NCBI GenBank assembly: GCA_022848835.1
Contig: JAJISG010000208.1
Location: 1 to 15,040, forward strand
Direction: 5' to 3'
Source of the DNA: Thermoplasmatota archaeon
Lineage (GTDB): Archaea > Thermoplasmatota > Thermoplasmata > RBG-16-68-12 > JAJISG01
DNA: 15,040 nt
The notes beneath the pieces are model-generated. The model was not told where the DNA came from and made no database searches. It saw nothing but the letters and a program-made list of their open reading frames with translations. Positions 14,073 to 15,040 of the stretch are shown piece by piece; positions within the stretch are counted from its first letter, which is position 1, and each line of letters begins with the position of its first letter. A program made the translations under genes and the position numbers.

Positions 14073-14447
14073 ATGGCGATCCGGGCTTCCAGAGAGAAAA
14101 GGCTGGTGGACCTCCTCATGCGCACAGGCATGTCCAGGAACCTAGCTAGGACCCTGGTATTCCTCACAGCGAAGGGGGAGACCACCTCCGTCGAGATCGA
14201 GAAGATCGCTGGGATGCGACAGCCCGAGGTCTCCATCTCCATGAAGGAGTTGAGGCGGAGAGGGTGGGTTACGAAGAAGGACTTGAAGAAGGAGGGGAAG
14301 GGCAGACCACTTCACGCGTACCGCCTGGTAAAGCCATTCCACAGGATTGTCAAGGAGATCGTGGCGAAAGAGAGGGAGAAACTGGAGGCGGTTGAGGAGG
14401 ATCTCAACCGGCTGCAGCAGCAGGCTAAGGCCTTCTCATCTCAGTGA
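14073..14447 (+). CDS. winged-helix transcription regulator (TrmB/MarR-like) with C-terminal coiled coil
   Basis: The 124-residue protein contains a winged helix-turn-helix. Helix 1 (SRNLARTLVFLTAKG, about 20-34) is followed by TTSVEIEKIAGMRQPEVSISMKELRRRGWV, which holds helices 2 and 3 with the recognition helix at about 49-62. A wing with basic residues follows (KKDLKKEGKGRPLHAYRL). The last 35 residues are strongly charged with heptad-like leucines, a likely dimerisation coiled coil. No ligand domain is present. Targets are unknown. The gene ends by overlapping the convergent rpiA gene by 23 bases. Confidence 0.85.
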   Translation: MAIRASREKRLVDLLMRTGMSRNLARTLVFLTAKGETTSVEIEKIAGMRQPEVSISMKELRRRGWVTKKDLKKEGKGRPLHAYRLVKPFHRIVKEIVAKEREKLEAVEEDLNRLQQQAKAFSSQ

Positions 14448-15040
14448 TCCCTTGAGGGCGACCTACGAGAACCGTATCCGCCATGCCTAGGAAGAGGCCG
14501 TGCTCCATGACGCCCGGGATCGCCTTGATTCTGTCAGCCAGGTCAGAGGCCTCCTCGATATGGGGAAACCTGCAGTCTAGGACATAGTTGCCGTTGTCAG
14601 TGATGAATGGCTGGTCATCCACCTCCCTGAGAGAGGGTGTACAGCCCAGCTCCTCTAGCCTCCTCCGGGTCTGCTTCCACGCAAAGGGAAGCACCTCTGT
14701 GGGGACAGGCGTCCTCTGACCGAGAAAGTCCACGAGCTTGCTCTCGTCGACGATCACGATCATCTCGCTGGAGGACAGGGCTACCAGCTTCTCCCTGAAG
14801 AGGGCCCCGCCCATTCCCTTGATCAGGTTCAGCCTCGGGTCTACCTCATCAGCGCCATCGATGGTAAGGTCAACCGCGGGGTGTTCGGACAGGGAGGTCA
14901 ACGGTATGCCCAGGGAGCGAGCCAACTCCGCCGTGGCATCGGAGGTAGGAATGCCGAGGATACTGAGACCCTCACTCATCAAACGGCCCAGCTCCTCGAT
15001 GGCATATCTGGTGGTCGAGCCCGTCCCGAGACCGAGCACC
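14425..15040 (-). CDS. rpiA: ribose-5-phosphate isomerase A, N-terminus cut by window edge
   Basis: About 205 residues of an RpiA-type enzyme, which interconverts ribose 5-phosphate and ribulose 5-phosphate. The visible part begins at the phosphate loop LGLGTGST. Next is PTSDAT, then the catalytic region IDGADEVDPRLNLIKGMGGALFREK with the conserved aspartates, lysine and glutamate (E. coli D81, D84, K94, E103 equivalents), then VIVDESKLV and PVPTEVLPFAW. Family length is about 220-230, so only some 20 N-terminal residues are missing. The start lies beyond 15040. The 3' end overlaps the winged-helix gene on the other strand. Confidence 0.95.
   Translation of the reverse strand, partial: VLGLGTGSTTRYAIEELGRLMSEGLSILGIPTSDATAELARSLGIPLTSLSEHPAVDLTIDGADEVDPRLNLIKGMGGALFREKLVALSSSEMIVIVDESKLVDFLGQRTPVPTEVLPFAWKQTRRRLEELGCTPSLREVDDQPFITDNGNYVLDCRFPHIEEASDLADRIKAIPGVMEHGLFLGMADTVLVGRPQGITEMRRP

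Overview
The window is archaeal chromosome. Evidence includes an L44e-S27e-aIF2alpha-Nop10-PAC2 gene cluster, a Kae1 (KEOPS) gene, tRNA genes without an encoded CCA, a tRNA intron with a bulge-helix-bulge splice motif, and TATA-like boxes about 22-30 bases before many start codons, as expected for leaderless mRNAs. GC is fairly high in most of the window. The gene set fits a euryarchaeote, perhaps a Thermoplasmatota-type lineage, but that placement is inference.

Layout. 38-4395 is a block of envelope or membrane genes. It begins with a secreted, C-terminally anchored phospholipase D-like protein with two lamin-tail domains. This overlaps by 38 bp a Cas4/RecB-like nuclease carrying an inserted four-helix membrane region. 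Two small membrane proteins converge on that pair from the minus strand, and the convergent stop codons share one CTAG palindrome. 4471-6006 holds a small ribbon-helix-helix regulator, with a strong palindrome in its own promoter, divergent from a class V aminotransferase. 6015-7880 (minus) holds stand-alone Kae1 and a COG2426-type membrane protein. 7994-9435 holds tRNA-Val(GAC), a class I/II aminotransferase and a tRNA-Glu(UUC) whose gene is interrupted in the T-loop by a 25-nt intron.

9489-11653 (minus) is a tightly packed translation and RNP cluster: L44e, S27e, aIF2alpha, Nop10 and a PAC2-family protein, with gaps or overlaps of only a few bases. 11654-14072 is visibly richer in A+T. It contains a glycosyltransferase (GT4 fold), a VTT/DedA-like membrane protein, a possible small upstream ORF and two mostly empty intergenic stretches; it looks like an accessory insertion. 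14073-15040 returns to GC-rich sequence with a winged-helix regulator that overlaps, tail to tail, an rpiA gene cut by the window edge.

The most noteworthy items are the T-loop tRNA-Glu intron, the membrane-embedded Cas4-like nuclease with an internally duplicated membrane hairpin next to an anchored extracellular PLD protein, and the probable autoregulatory palindrome of the RHH gene.
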